Below, in pieces: positions 1-17,675 of a stretch of DNA of 64,000 nt. Numbering within the stretch: the stretch's first letter is position 1; each line of letters begins with the position of its first letter. Below the pieces are notes generated by a model. That model searched no databases. It saw only the letters and a list, made by a program, of their open reading frames with translations, and was not told the DNA's origin. Position numbers and translations under genes: made by a program. The stretch spans positions 13,607,818-13,671,817 of the forward strand of contig OZ024811.1 in the NCBI GenBank assembly GCA_964017045.1, written 5' to 3'. Source of the stretch: Omphiscola glabra (Eukaryota > Mollusca > Gastropoda > Lymnaeidae).

Positions 1-2055
1 TGGGTAAAACAAACAGGCAGTTGTTTGATGTTTGTAGCCACCTCAGTGGGAGTAAAAAAGGAACTGCTCTCACATCAGTGTTTCCGTTGCGCGAGCAACC
101 AGATATTTTTTGTGATTTCTTCATAAGCAAAGTTGCTGACATTCGCGCTGACCTTGATCGTCTTGACGCACCGCCCCTAGATTTTCCTTCTTCTTCTTGT
201 GTTAGTTCACATTTCGATGTTTTTAAACCTGTTTCAGAACTAGAGGTTAAAAATATTATTCTAAAATCTAAACTTACGTCATGTTCTTTGGACCCCATCC
301 CCATCCCCCTGTTGGTTGAGTCATTAGATCATTTGCTCCCAACGATAACACACATAATCAATGAAAGCTTGTTTTCTGGCACTGTTCCATCTATTTGTAA
401 GTCAGCTATCATCAAACCTTTGCTTAAGAAACCTGGTCTGGATTAAAATAATTAAAAAAACTACAGACCTGTATCTAATTTATCATTTTTATCTAAAGTC
501 ATTGAAAAACTAGTTCTGAAACAGCTTTTTGATTACTTAAATGACCACTCTCTTCTCAGTCCTAATCAGTCAGCCTATAGACCTTTCCACAGCACAGAGA
601 CATCTCTCTTGAAAGTCACCAATGACCTCTTGCTCGCATTGGACAGCGGTAATGTCTCCATCCTGATCCTCTTAGATCTCAGTGCGGCCTTTGACACTGT
701 TGACCATGGAACCCTTTACAAAACCCTTGAAAATTATTTTGGCATTTCTGGTTCTGTTTTGTCTTGGTTTAGGTCGTTCCTCTCCAATAGAACGCAGGCG
801 GTCTCTATCGATGACTTTCTCTCCGGCAGTGCTGATTTGGTGTACGGAGTGCCACAGGGGTCAGTTTTGGGCCCGGTTCTATTCACATTGTACACCAGGC
901 CACTGCTCCTCTTGCTTGGGAGGCATGCTGTTGAGAGCCAGTCATTCGCAAATGACACGCAGCTATACAAGCATACCCATCCCTCTCTTGTGGATTCCGC
1001 TTTCCAGACTTTGCAGGAGTGCATTGGTGATGTTAAGTCTTGGATGACACACAGCAAGTTGAAGCTGAACGATGACAAAACGGAAGCACTCCTCATTTAC
1101 AATCACAAATCATCATCTACCTCAACTCTCCCCAACTCATTTCAAGTAGGTAACGCCGACATACAGTTTACATCATCTGCTAGGAATCTTGGTTTTATTC
1201 TTTCTAACAACATGTCTCTTGATAAACATATCTCTCACACTTGTCGTTCTGCATACACCGCTATCCGTCAGATCAGCTCCATCCGCCACTACCTCACAGT
1301 TAGCGCAACAAAAACACTAGTCTGTGCTCTTGTTATCTCTCGTCTTGACTAGTGCAACTCTTTTCTGTCAGGTTCACCAAAACACTTCATAGAAAAACTA
1401 CAAAAGATTCAGAATTCAGCTGCTAGGCTAGTTCTAAAGGCAAAAAAACGTGATCATGTCACTCCACTACTCCACTCACTTCATTGGCTTCCTATACAGG
1501 CACGCATTGATTACAAGCTGTCTGTTCTCTGTCATAACTTTTTCTCAGATTCCTGCCCTTCCTATCTAAACGAACTTCTTTCTGTCTATTCACCCCTTCG
1601 ACAGCTTCGCTCCTCCGCAGACACGCGTATTCTGTCCGTTGCTAAGACACGTACTAAAACATATGGTGAACGATCTTTCTCTTTCTACTCCCCCAAACAA
1701 TGGAATTCTCTGCCACTTAACATCCGCAATATACCAACCACATAGGCCTTCAAAACTGCACTCAAAACACATCTCTTTAAACTCTATTACCCCGACTGAT
1801 TCCCCACATCTGACCGATAAACGATGCTGCTAGCTGCCGTCCATGGTATGTCATGTAAAAGTTATGGGGTGGGTGGGGTGAATATGAATTTGTTTTTGTT
1901 TTGTCTCTATACAGCTGTTTTTTGTATCACATAAATGCACTTTATTTTTTTGTCACGATTATGTTTCCTTTGCTAATATTTTTATGTACAGCGAGGTGAG
2001 CCTAGCCCTAGGCTGGGGTACTGCGCTATATAAGACAACATATAATAATAATAAT
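1..2055 (+). mobile_element. CR1/L2-like LINE, 3' part, inactive
   Basis: Reverse transcriptase region of a non-LTR retrotransposon; its 5' end lies outside the window. One frame from about base 21 to 1795 reads through RT motifs: LLDLSAAFDTVDH (about 670-710), GVPQGSVLGP (about 846-876), the catalytic box as FANDTQLY (about 945-968), then a C-terminal part with QNSAARLVL, LHWLPI and WNSLP. In-frame stops lie at 444, about 453, 1350 (where related elements read RLDYCNS) and about 1743. The catalytic FADD is FAND, so the copy is dead by two criteria. The 3' end has the GCGCTATATAAGA-like end followed by an (ATA)n tail to 2055. It interrupts sequence homologous to intron 3 of the downstream CAP gene copy, so it inserted into the intron of CAP copy 1. 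The clade call rests on motif style. Confidence 0.85.
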
Positions 2056-2214
2056 TTCATCCGACAACACGAAAGAATCAAGATAAGTTATCAGGTGATG
2101 CACGATTGAGAAGCTCCCGGCCCCGTGACAACCAAAAAGGATCAGGAGATCAGATTCTGGCCGATAACATGTTGCTTCAAAGGGATAGTCATTTGGATCC
2201 AAGTTGCTTTAAAG

Positions 2215-2368
2215 CAGCGGTTCTCAGCCTGTTGGTCACGACCCCATTGGGAGTCGAACGACCCTTTCCCAGGGGTCGATTAGACCATCTGATTTTGTGC
2301 CTGGGGGTCACTACAGCATGAGGAACTTTATTAAAGGGTAACGAAAGTTGAAAGGTTGAGAACTACTG
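2215..2368. mobile_element. SPIN-like hAT non-autonomous element
   Basis: A 154-bp element starting CAGCGGTTCTCAGCC and ending GGTTGAGAACTACTG, which are imperfect terminal inverted repeats. It is flanked by a perfect 8-bp target duplication CTTTAAAG at 2207-2214 and 2369-2376, as expected for hAT. Internal GGTCGAACGACC-type motifs match the SPIN (SPACE INVADERS) group as I know it. It has no coding capacity. Confidence 0.88.
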
Positions 2369-3942
2369 CTTTAAAGCATCAGCATTAAATAATGAATCAA
2401 TCGCTTTTTTTTTGTTTTGTTAATGTGGAGCCACCGTTCGGTTGTGACTTTTGCAACCATTAATGAACATCTGCGGATCCAAACTAACAGTTCCTAAACA
2501 TTACAATCTTGAGCTCATACTTTAAATCCAATGACTTGCGCAATCCTGTTTCGATTCGGTGAACCTGAATGGCAACCAACGAGACTCATACGAACGAGCT
2601 GTGATAAATCGTGTTAGGCAAAAAAAAATCACCAACGCTACATTTCAAAGATACACAAACAGCATTTCGCGATGACTTTAATCTAAGAATGAACGCTGGA
2701 AAATTGTTGCATCAAAGGTCGGTAGAAGCAAAGATCTTGCACTACGGTTGAATCAACCATCATTACGAGCAGAACCCCATCAAGGGCTATCAAGCGCTCG
2801 CATCGCCCATTTGGCTAAGAATACGACCAAACTCGCTGGCGTCTTAGTTATTCTGTCTTCACGTTTCCTAGAATCGCTTTGAACATTCAAGAGGTCTGCT
2901 ACTATTCAAAAAGTTTGGTGCGTCTGATCTCTAAATTAGAAAACCTCGTTTTACTTTAACTGTAAATTATCACTAGCTTGCAGGTGAACAAACATCAAAT
3001 CATCCTGAAATGGTTGACCAATGTATCATCGTTTAATCGTACACGTCTATCAATCCCAAAAGCAATGCTTCACACATGCTCTTAGTTTGGTGACTTTTTG
3101 CGTATCAACTCTTTATTTTAGGGGCGTCATCTTTTGCCTAATAGAGTTATTACGGTAAAGCGGGAGGCAAAAAAATCTTTATCCGTCCCAGTGGGCACTA
3201 CAACTAACCATACCAGCACTTTTAATATGTACATGTTGATTCCGTTTGAAATGTTTGCTGCACGGTCTCTTTTGGATAGAACAGGAGTCGTTTCAAATGG
3301 ACCCCCCTTTTAAAATATTATTAAGAAAATTAATGCTTTTCCCAAGATTAACTTGAATGCAACACTTACATCAAATAATTTAAAATCTGGTAAGAATATT
3401 TCAAATTCTTATTACATGTTTATGATAGAATGAAAACATACGTCCTCCACAAATTAGTTATATATAAATCGATGGCTTAAATAACATAATTTAATGCATT
3501 TTTTAAAATATAAATAATATTTAGTTTAATATTGAAGAAGCAGAAAGACTAAGCGTTGTAATGCCAGTGAGGCAAGTTTTTAGCCAAATATTTTGTCACG
3601 GGTAGACAAACAACAGAAAATGAAAAGAAAAAAGAAAATGGCTTGCTATAAAATTTATTTTACTAAAAAAATAAGCATTTGACGACTCATGAAAAGCATT
3701 CATTTTTAAACTATAGAAAGTGCAATGGAAATTTTTTTGGAAAACAAAATTTGAAAAATTCGAAGAAGTAATAAATGAATATTTTATAGCAAATAGTGTT
3801 ATTATTACATATTTATTATTGATTTTTTAATATATATTTGGGGATGATGTGTGCTTGGAACACCCTTTTTAAAAAAAAATATTGTGCATTTTTCATTAAA
3901 AATTGCTAAATTAATAATTATATATATAGTTGCCGGACTTAC

Positions 3943-4885
3943 TTGTGAGTATTGTCCACATAGTCCTGGGCTGAGAGAAATACACAACCACTTTGGATCC
4001 ACATATGTAACTCCAGCCGCCCACATTGTCACTGCATCATTGGCTAATATCGAAGTGTCTGGTTTTTTAGCTATGAATAACCATACAGCAAAACATCACC
4101 ACTAAAATACTTGCTATATGAATAAGTAGCTCGAAAAAAATTATCAGATTTGAATTGTGATGTTTGAATGACATCACTCTATTCATTAGCAGCGAAATAT
4201 ACGTTTTACGTCGAAATACGTGGTACTTACGCATTGAAGCATACATGTTTTCGCCGTATTTATTAGTACTGTGCTTCCAAATACATTTAGAAACAAGTTC
4301 TTCTGCAACAGATGCCAGAGTGGAATTCCAGACCTAAAAACAAAAGTTGTTGATAAAAAGGGTTGTGTGGTGTTACTAGCCGGGGCAAAGTTTGTAGCAG
4401 CGACTGTAGATTCTTTTTAGAACACACGGGGAAAGAAAAGTACAACGTTTTCAAACGAAAACTTAGATGAGCTATAAATGAGAACAGTACCATACTTAGC
4501 TTGGGGTAATTTATTTGAATATATAAAAATAATGGGATTATGAAAATGGTGGAACAAAAAAACTATCAGAATGTCTGATTTCTGATACACAAAATCAAAT
4601 TACCATTGCCAATTTACATATAAGGGCAGTTTTAACAATTTAAAAAAAATAATTTTTTTAAAAATCTAAGCAAGGAAATAAGAATGAAATAAAAGAAAAA
4701 TAGTTTTAAAATGTGTAATGTATTATTTAAAACCAACCAGGTCTGGAAGGCTTAACGATGAGCGCAACTTGTTATGGGCAGATAGGAAAGCGGTTATGGC
4801 TGACTCTGAAAGAGTTTCAGGCAAGACAGCGTAGCCCGAGACACACATGGTTAGTATAAGTAACACACTGGACAGCATGATGTCG
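3943..4885 (-). CDS. CAP-superfamily (SCP/TAPS) secreted protein, copy 1, exons 1-3
   Basis: Coding exons on the minus strand: 4885-4738 (ATG at 4878, 47 codons), 4333-4231 and 4070-3943, with GT-AG boundaries and matching phases (0, 1, 0). The first three exons give 124 residues. Residues 1-17 form a signal peptide (MLSSVLLILTMCVSGYA). The CAP domain starts with SAHNKLRS and continues to CIWKHS, YGENMYAS and CGQYSQ. CAP proteins are secreted and bind lipids, sterols or other partners; no catalytic activity is certain. Compared with copy 2, two of the four conserved cavity residues are changed: Glu101 is Gly (WAAG) and His121 is Gln (CGQYSQ), while His68 and Glu75 remain. The CAP2 and C-terminal exons should lie left of the window, beyond the LINE. 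The start was chosen because it begins the signal peptide and matches copy 2. Confidence 0.85.
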
Positions 4886-5522
4886 CTGAAAATATGATAT
4901 ATTACAAATTTCATAATTTATCAACCAAAAGTACACTCATACAGTTTCTACTCACTAGGCTAGATCTTTTTAATCTCATTTACTATTTGCACTTGGAAAT
5001 CGACCATTTTTTTGTGAGACTTTTAAAAATACAAGATGGGGAAACTCTTTTTCAAGTTCAAAAACAGACGAAACATCTTCCATTTTAAATATATATATAT
5101 ATATTACATTTTTACTCAATTGAAGCCTATTAACTACTATGGGTTAGCCATAATATATTTTGTATTTTACAATGAAAAGAAGTCGTAGGCGTTTTCTCAT
5201 CCTGGCACATATGCATAATGACAATGAAAGTTACGTGGACTAATAAATAGTTATAAAAATAGTTTTTTCACAAAATTTAAAGTCGATTTATTATTTTGTT
5301 TCCCTAGCATTACAGATTAAAGTAAATGTATTTATGTTAGTATTACTTTACTATTTATTTCGTTATAGCCGCTTCAGAGAATAATTTCTGCATATTTCTT
5401 AAAACTAAAATTGGGAGAAACAAAATGATTAGAAACCCAAAGTGGACATTATTTCGTGTCCACTAAATGCTTGAAAATAACGTGTCAAACGTTTAACAAT
5501 ATTATTGTAAAAAATAACTTAC

Positions 5523-5613
5523 TGAATCTTTCGCTCTGTCTTTTTCACTAGTGATCAATTAAGATTCCGATTTTGGTAGTATGCACAGACAAGACAGTAT
5601 GTGATATTTATAT
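5523..5613 (-). promoter_or_regulatory. Promoter and 5'UTR exon of CAP copy 1
   Basis: On the minus strand a TATA box ATATAAATAT lies at 5613-5604. About 30 bases downstream begins a stretch conserved with copy 2 (CTGTGCATACTACCA), the likely transcription start near 5580. This untranslated exon ends at 5523 with a GTAAGT donor. The acceptor is TTTTCAG before 4885, seven bases upstream of the ATG. Conservation in both copies supports the model; the exact start is inferred. Confidence 0.6.
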
Positions 5614-6423
5614 GTTTTTTTTTAAAGATTAAATCAGACAATTAAGAAAAAAATAGTTATACAAGAGTTTTAGTTTATATGTAGCGTCATTCGCAGCTCA
5701 GTGTATTGTGTTGCAAAAATAAAATAAAATTAATATATTAATATAATGGTCTAGACGGCAGGCGTCTTGATTGCTATCACGTGTAAGAAATTGCATGGAC
5801 ATTATAACATAATGTGCACGTATTTGGTGACAGGGTTAACTAAAACTGGGTATCTGTTGAATGTATGTGCGGTAATCCTGTGACTGGTGACTGTGTCACG
5901 TGGGAACATTTCACCTGCATTCAGTGACCCTCTATTGTTGCAACTCTATAGTTAAGGAATTTTGTTTATGTTTTCTTTCTGGGTGTGAATGTTCCATTTG
6001 GCCAGCAGTTCCACCAGGTGTTAAAATTTGAATGACGAAATAGACCTTATATGGTAAACAAAGAAAATGCTGTTAAGTTATTTTTAGAAGAAAATTCAAA
6101 CAGTTGAAATATACGTTGATGAAAGGATCTTGGTCAATTGAATAACAATAAATTCATACATGATGTAAACATGACCATCTTTGAAGCTTTGGTATATATT
6201 TACCTGACTACACATTCTTAAATAAATATCATATCTACATCGTAATGGTACCTTATTTTACAAGATTGCCAATGTAAAGTTTTTGAGGAAAATAAATCAA
6301 TCAATAAACACTTTTATTTATTTGGACATCAGAGTGTAATGTGTTCTACAAGGAGTAAGCAAAGTTATTACACCTCAGTGTTAGCTAAAGGCAATTTGGG
6401 CAACTGCACTAAGACAAAATATC

Positions 6424-6796
6424 TTCTTCTTATGTGTTATTACCCCACCTGCAAAATTTACTTTTTTTATTGACATATTTTGAACAACCTTTCTAGGAAC
6501 AACTTTTAGGTCAAGATAAATTACCCAAGGTAAATCATTTAAAATCGATTTTTTAAAAATTTATTTTAATGTATTTTATTTTATTTTTTCCCTAAGCTGA
6601 TAGAAAGAAGTACATACAGACCACAATAATTTTCCAATCATCACGATCATGTGCTCCCCATGCCATTTTCTTCCAGGTTCATCTTATGCTTTGAGTGCCT
6701 GCCTTTATCTCGCTTAGCCATATTTAATGTGGCCTTCCTCTCATTCCTTGTCCCTGTGGATTTCATGTTACGGATTGTCTGGTGATGCTGTCTTGG
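6424..6796 (-). mobile_element. 5'-truncated LINE 3' fragment
   Basis: Absent from the matching place in the second tandem copy (near 16415) and flanked by a 9-bp direct repeat CAAAATATC at 6415-6423 and 6797-6805. The minus strand encodes the degraded end of a LINE ORF2: a GQGMRGRPH-like stretch followed by AWGAHDRDDWK, like the RGRP...AQDRDxWR tail of many invertebrate LINEs. It ends in an (AAG)n tail at the low-coordinate side. Inserted after the duplication. Confidence 0.7.
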
Positions 6797-6939
6797 CAAA
6801 ATATCACATACTTTAAAAATAGATTAAGGAGAGGAATCATAATAATTGACGGATAAAATTTGTCCTAATAATAAAAATTGAAAAGTCCTCCTATTATTTA
6901 AATCTAGGTCTACACTTATTTACTTCCATGCGGAAAAAA

Positions 6940-7545
6940 CAAAATATCAGAGACTCCAGAAGGTACACAATACTGCAGCACGCATTAAAACGCGTATAAA
7001 GAAATATGACCACATCACACATAAGCAATCACTCTTCCAACGCACAATAATCGCTTGGAACCACCTGGACTATACCGCCGTGAACTCAACATCTATTGAA
7101 AGCTTCAGGGCTGCCATGGTTTCTGCTAGGAGCCGTTAGGATGGCAGCATCGCTTCTCCAAACGTTGCATATATATGTCAGTATATGGATGCAGCAACGT
7201 ACACTACCAGAACCATCACACCAGTTCTAAAAGATCTCTATTGGCTTTTTCGCCCTGCCCTAAAGCTGTAAAGAAGGCTCTGCACCTTTTCATCTTCAAA
7301 AATAATAATTTCCAAAAATGTATCCTTATAGAGCTGCGCTCTTCAAGACAGTCCTTACTGAGAGTTCCCTGTGTGTATGGACACAGAAATAATTCGTACA
7401 GAGGGTGCTCTTTTGCGGCTGTTGCGCGTCAATTGTGGAACAGTTTATTTCATTCTTTGAGGGAAATTCTAATTGATAACAAGTAATTTAAGAATCATTT
7501 AAAGAAATTTTTCTTTAAATAGATTTTAGGACATCAGAGTGCTAT
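6940..7545 (+). mobile_element. Degenerate LINE C-terminal fragments
   Basis: Frame-broken remains of a LINE ORF2 C-terminus. 6940-7010 reads LQKVHNTAARIKTR-like. About 7205-7290 reads ITPVLKDLYWLF-like with frame changes, and 7318-7480 reads ELRSSRQSLLRVP then QLWNSLFHSLRE. Between 7010 and 7150 a different stretch (IIAWNHLDY, SIESFRAAM) looks like the C-terminus of another LINE, so the region may be a nested mosaic. No intact frame remains. Confidence 0.55.
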
Positions 7546-9414
7546 GAGGATGCTACTAGCAAGAACACAAGCGCTTTAAAAGAACTCTATCATCATTACC
7601 ATCTATATTGTATATATATATATTTATATATATATATTTATATATACTCTTATTAGACTTACAATACTAAACAAAATATTATGCGATAGATTCAGATCGA
7701 TTTAATTTATTTATTTTTTTAATTGTCATTATTTTTAAAATATTTTTTTCTTGTTTCTAAGCCATCATTTTATAGTCTATATTAATAGAAATAATTCCTG
7801 AAAAAAACATGTATTGAAATTTCTAACTGGATCAATAATTAAAATCTATGTATGTACATTGTACAAACAGAGTATTCTCTAAGACCGCCTGTGTTGCCTT
7901 TTCTCCAGTAGTTTAAATGTGTTTTATGTTCCATCTTAAGCGCGCAAACACACACAAAAGAAGAAAATAAAAATAGCACCTTCTTGTGTAGCTACTCCTC
8001 ACATCTTGTATTTAAGAGGAATTATTTGAATTTGTAATAGCCGGTAAATTCTGGCAGCATTGAGAAAATAAATCTTTACCATGTAGAAGGGGGCAATATG
8101 TGCCGCCAAATTTTTGTTAAAAATGTTTATTTGAAATAAAGCCCCATTTTTTACTCTAATTAGGAGTTGCATATTTTTCTGCTATTATACATGAAAAGCC
8201 AAAAAAACGTTATCAGTTAACCAAGGCCAACGGTATATAACTATGTATACAACTCTTGTGTTTTTTTTTATCTTCCTCGTGTAATTCTTCGATACTATTA
8301 GTTAATAAACTAAACTTAATAGTGTCTCTTTGCTGTGTATAGGCTCACGACCACTATTTTAGACAGAAGGAAAGTAATAAGCCTATTCGGAAGTCCCGAT
8401 TTTACTGTTCTCATGTATGTTAGGATTTTTGTGGAATGTTACACATTAACTAAGTAAAAATCGATTTTACTTTGACGAATTTTATTTAACAAATGCTTAC
8501 ACCAAACAATAATGTATCTTGAACGATCCTGGATTTTTGAGCTGCATTAATAAACAATTTTAAAAGATCTATTTTTAGTACTCTGTAAAGTTTACAGAGT
8601 ACGATGTTGTTGTTCAACTCCTATCAGCGGTTGTTTTGTTATATTAATATATCGTATGCCGTATCTAGCCAACGTCAAACGTTTCAAATTATTTTGTGTT
8701 AGAGATAAAGATGGTGTTAAATGAGGATACTACTGAACAAACAAAGTGTTAGATAAATCGTAAAATAAGGTTTCCCAGCGTTCGTGCTGTGCTCTATTCC
8801 ATTGATTACATTTTGCGTCCAATTTCATTTTCAGCGCACTATGTCGTGCCAAATCGTAATGCGTTCAAAACAACATTTGACGAAAGTATCGTCGAAAAAA
8901 TCTGATCGTGTGAGCTGAGCATAAAGGAGTTTGTCCAGTGGTGACAGGTGGCAGCTGTGCGTGACGACATAAATACGGTCTCGTTCTATTTGTCTGTCTC
9001 CACGTGATTGATTTTATTTTATTTCACACACACACTGATGTTTAGTAGTGTTCACCACCAAATTCTTATTATTTATTAAACAAAGTAAAAAAAAATCATT
9101 TTTGTAAGTCTTTGGGATTTCTTCCTATTTATTAAACATCTTTGATAAGTTTCAAAATGTTAAAAATTGACATACAGTCGAAATACGTAATACAATCCAA
9201 TGCCGGTCATTGAAACGTTGAAGATAATTAAAATGGTTTACAGTTTAGTAATAATGAATAAATATATATATCGATAATTTGGTATATTCATTGATAGGAA
9301 ATATCTAGAAAAAGGTAAGGGAAATACTGAACGAAGTGGACAAAACAAAAAACAGCTAACATGTCGGCATGAAGCCTTCGTCATCTGAGACTATTTAATA
9401 GAAGAGGTCTCGAA
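7546..9414. other. Non-coding stretch between the CAP genes
   Basis: AT-rich sequence with short (TA)n tracts near 7610-7645 and a 25-base palindrome at 8578-8602. It probably includes the 3' end of CAP copy 2: an ATTAAA-type poly(A) signal lies about 20 bases after its stop (near 9395, minus strand) and an AATAAA at 9133-9128. I see no other gene. Confidence 0.5.
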
Positions 9415-14890
<5,476 letters not shown>

Positions 14891-15483
14891 CTGAAAACAT
14901 AATGTAATAAATAAGGAATAATTTTAAAAAATTACAAGTAATATAATTTTTAAAGAAATAAAAATGTACACATTAAAATAAAATATAGCATGAAGTTGTC
15001 TCTGTATTGATTAAAAAAAATTGACATCTGTTTCTGGCACGAAATAACTGCAATTTCTTTTATTTTTTTTTTTATTTTTCAAAAACTGAATGGAAAATGT
15101 AATTATTTTTTTTAGTTGGCCTTTGTACTGTGTAAATTAAAATGAAAATAATCTTTCGGTTTCACTTCATCCTGTCACATATAGAAATAAGGAAAGTTTA
15201 AAGTTAAGTATACTAAATATATATTTTTTTTTATATAAAAATCAATTCATTTTATTAGTGTGTATTAGTAGCATTAAGAATTAAAAGGAAATACATGTAT
15301 ATGTGAATTTTTAAATTATTATTTTCATTGAAGCCGCCGCAATGTACATTTGATGAATATTTCGTCACATCTAAAAATGAACGAAAAATTATGATTTAAA
15401 AACACAAGTTGAAATTATGTCGTTGCCATTAATTGCTTTAAAAAAACGTGTCCAAATCTTAATGCATCGTACGAATAACTTGC

Positions 15484-15576
15484 CAGATCTTTTTCTCAGT
15501 CTTCTTAACAAGAGAGCTCTCGAGATTCCAAATGTGGTAGTATGCACAGAGAAGCCCGTCTGTGGCATTTATATAT
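15484..15576 (-). promoter_or_regulatory. Promoter and 5'UTR exon of CAP copy 2
   Basis: The minus strand shows ATATATAAAT at 15576-15567, then about 25 bases later the same CTGTGCATACTACCA start region as in copy 1. The untranslated exon ends at 15484. The donor here reads GCAAGT instead of GTAAGT, a possible GC-AG intron. The acceptor TTTTCAG precedes 14890. The start site near 15545 is inferred from spacing. Confidence 0.58.
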
Positions 15577-16544
15577 TATTTGAAAGATATGATGAGGCAG
15601 TAACAAAAATAATTATCCAACATTTTGACTTTCATGTCCTTCGCAACTCAATGTATTATATTATAGCCACAAAAAAAATTAATGAAATGGTTTCCATTTT
15701 CTGATAAAGGTATAATTTGAATGAAAACAGAAATGTAATGCTCTAGACCGCAGGTGACTTGATGAATATCTTGTGTAAGAATCGCATTAAAATTAAAATA
15801 CAATATGCGCATGATAGTATTTGATGGCGGGGCTGATCAAAATTGGGCTTCTGGAGACTGCGTGTGTTGGGTAAACATGTGACTGGTGATTGTGTCACAT
15901 TGGACCAGTTCACCTGCATTCATTGACCCTCTTTTGCGCCAACTCAATGGTTGTTGAGTTTTTACCTTTTCTCCTGTGGATGAATGTTCCATAGGGACAG
16001 CAGATCTTTATATTATCCTTTGTTTGAATTTGAATGACCAAATAGATCTCATTAGGTAAACAAAAGAAATGCTGTTACGTCATTTAAAAAAAAAATTTAC
16101 ATTTGGAATATACTTTACTGAAAGAATCTTGGTCCATTTAACCAAAATAAATTCGTAAATGACGTTTATAACTACTACCTTAAAAAGCTTTGTCTAATAT
16201 TATTTCTGACAACAAATTTTAAAATAAATACAATATCTTCCATCATAATCTTACCTTATCTTACAAGATTGCCAATTTAAACTTTTTGAGACACACAAAT
16301 AAATAAATACTTTTATTAATTTTGGACACAAGAGTATTATTTTTTCTAAAAAGAGTAAGCAAAGTTATTGCACCTTAGTGTGACCTAAACGTAGTCTGTG
16401 CACTTAGAAAAAATATTACATATTTTAAAATAGCCTAGGGCGAAGAATCATCATAATTTGTAGAAATAAGGTGTCCTAATAATTTAAAAAATTGTCACAT
16501 CCTCCTAACATTTAAATCTGGGTGTACATTCATTTACTTCTATG

Positions 16545-16830
16545 TGCACACATACATGCAGTCATTTATATGTGCACACATACACACACTTAAGGATATG
16601 TGCACAGAAAACACGGAGTCATTTATATGTGCACATACACACCCACAAACTCTCGTCTATGTGCACTCCAACACAAACTGGCGTAATTGTGCACACAAAC
16701 ACAAACTCTAGTCTATGTGCACAAACACACAAACTCACGTCCATGTGCACACATACAAAAAATAAAGTATATGCGCGCGCACACACACACACTCAAGTCT
16801 ATGTGCACTCACACCCAGAAAATATTACGC
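16545..16830. repeat. Minisatellite of TATGTGCACA-type units
   Basis: About eight irregular 25-42 bp units, each with a TCTATGTGCACA-like core followed by an (AC)-rich spacer. It begins where the tandem duplication ends. The frame across it encodes only repetitive His/Thr peptide. Confidence 0.85.
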
Positions 16831-17244
16831 TCCAAATGTTGTTACGTCATATGAAACAAATGTATTATTTAGCGTAGTTATCGGGAATTATATTTTGCGC
16901 GCTATTGAACAGATTATTGAACTATACTTTCTTTCAAACATATATAATTATTTATAGTATACTCTCAATCCCAAATAAGCTGAATAGAAAGGAACCGGAA
17001 ATGGAAGAAGTAAATTAGCAAGCAGCCCACCAGTCATACCAGAAACGTAATACATATAACAGATAGGACAAAAATAAATTCAATGTCTCAATCAATGAAC
17101 TCGAAAAACAGATGAGCTACGTTACAAATTGTAGCAATGACGCGACAATTTCTAGACAAATATTTGTCAAAGAGTGTCGACAATATAATGAAATGTGTCA
17201 TGTAATGAATCAAATGGAAAAACCGCTTTAGAAAAACCAAGAGG

Positions 17245-17675
17245 CTATTGGTACCCGGGTACCAGAAGTGAGAGGTTGGGATTAAAAAAAAAACTATTTA
17301 AAATATTATTGTTGGGTTTGTAACACAAAATGAGGTGTCAAATGGAAGATGATTGAATGGAATTTATGTTTGTAAACTTAATTAATCAGTTTAAATGAAA
17401 TAAACTACCAAAAATGACATCCGAATAGCATTAGTCAAAATGGACCCGGAGACGCAGCGCCGCCATTCGCACCAGGGTCCCTTTAGACTCAATGGTATTC
17501 GGATTCCATTTGTGGTAGTTTATTTTCTTTAAACTGAAGAAGTAAGTTTGCAAACGTATAGTCTATTCAATTATCTTTCATTTGATACCAAATTTTGTCT
17601 AAAAAAACCAACAATAATATTTTAAATAGTTTTTTTAAATCCCAACTTTCACTTCTGTTACACGGGTGCGAATAG
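17245..17675. mobile_element. Fold-back element with arms of about 200 bp
   Basis: Two imperfect inverted arms at about 17245-17445 and 17487-17675 surround a short centre. Outer ends pair CTATTGGTACCCGGGTA with the reverse of GGGTGCGAATAG. Inner parts pair AAACTACCAAAAATGACATC with the reverse of GATTCCATTTGTGGTAG. No coding capacity. The layout suggests a fold-back transposon or long-TIR MITE. I found no clear target duplication. Confidence 0.78.

Larger units (their letters stand above)
2056..6933. repeat. Tandem segmental duplication, copy 1
   Basis: Colinear with about 10780-16545. Matching anchors include the block at 2428 versus 11002, the CAP exons, the 5'UTR exon and TATA region, a block at 5740-6000 versus 15738-15990, and the right edge near 6933 versus 16545. 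Copy 1 carries its own insertions: the LINE at 1-2055, the SPIN element and a LINE at 6424-6796. The left boundary lies beyond the window. Confidence 0.85.

Noticed and set aside
15417..15704. 95-codon frame on the plus strand
   Set aside because: It covers the minus-strand promoter and 5'UTR exon of CAP copy 2, has no motif, and is not open in copy 1.
16542..16877. 111-codon frame
   Set aside because: It lies on a GTGCACA/AC-rich minisatellite and encodes low-complexity His/Thr peptide.
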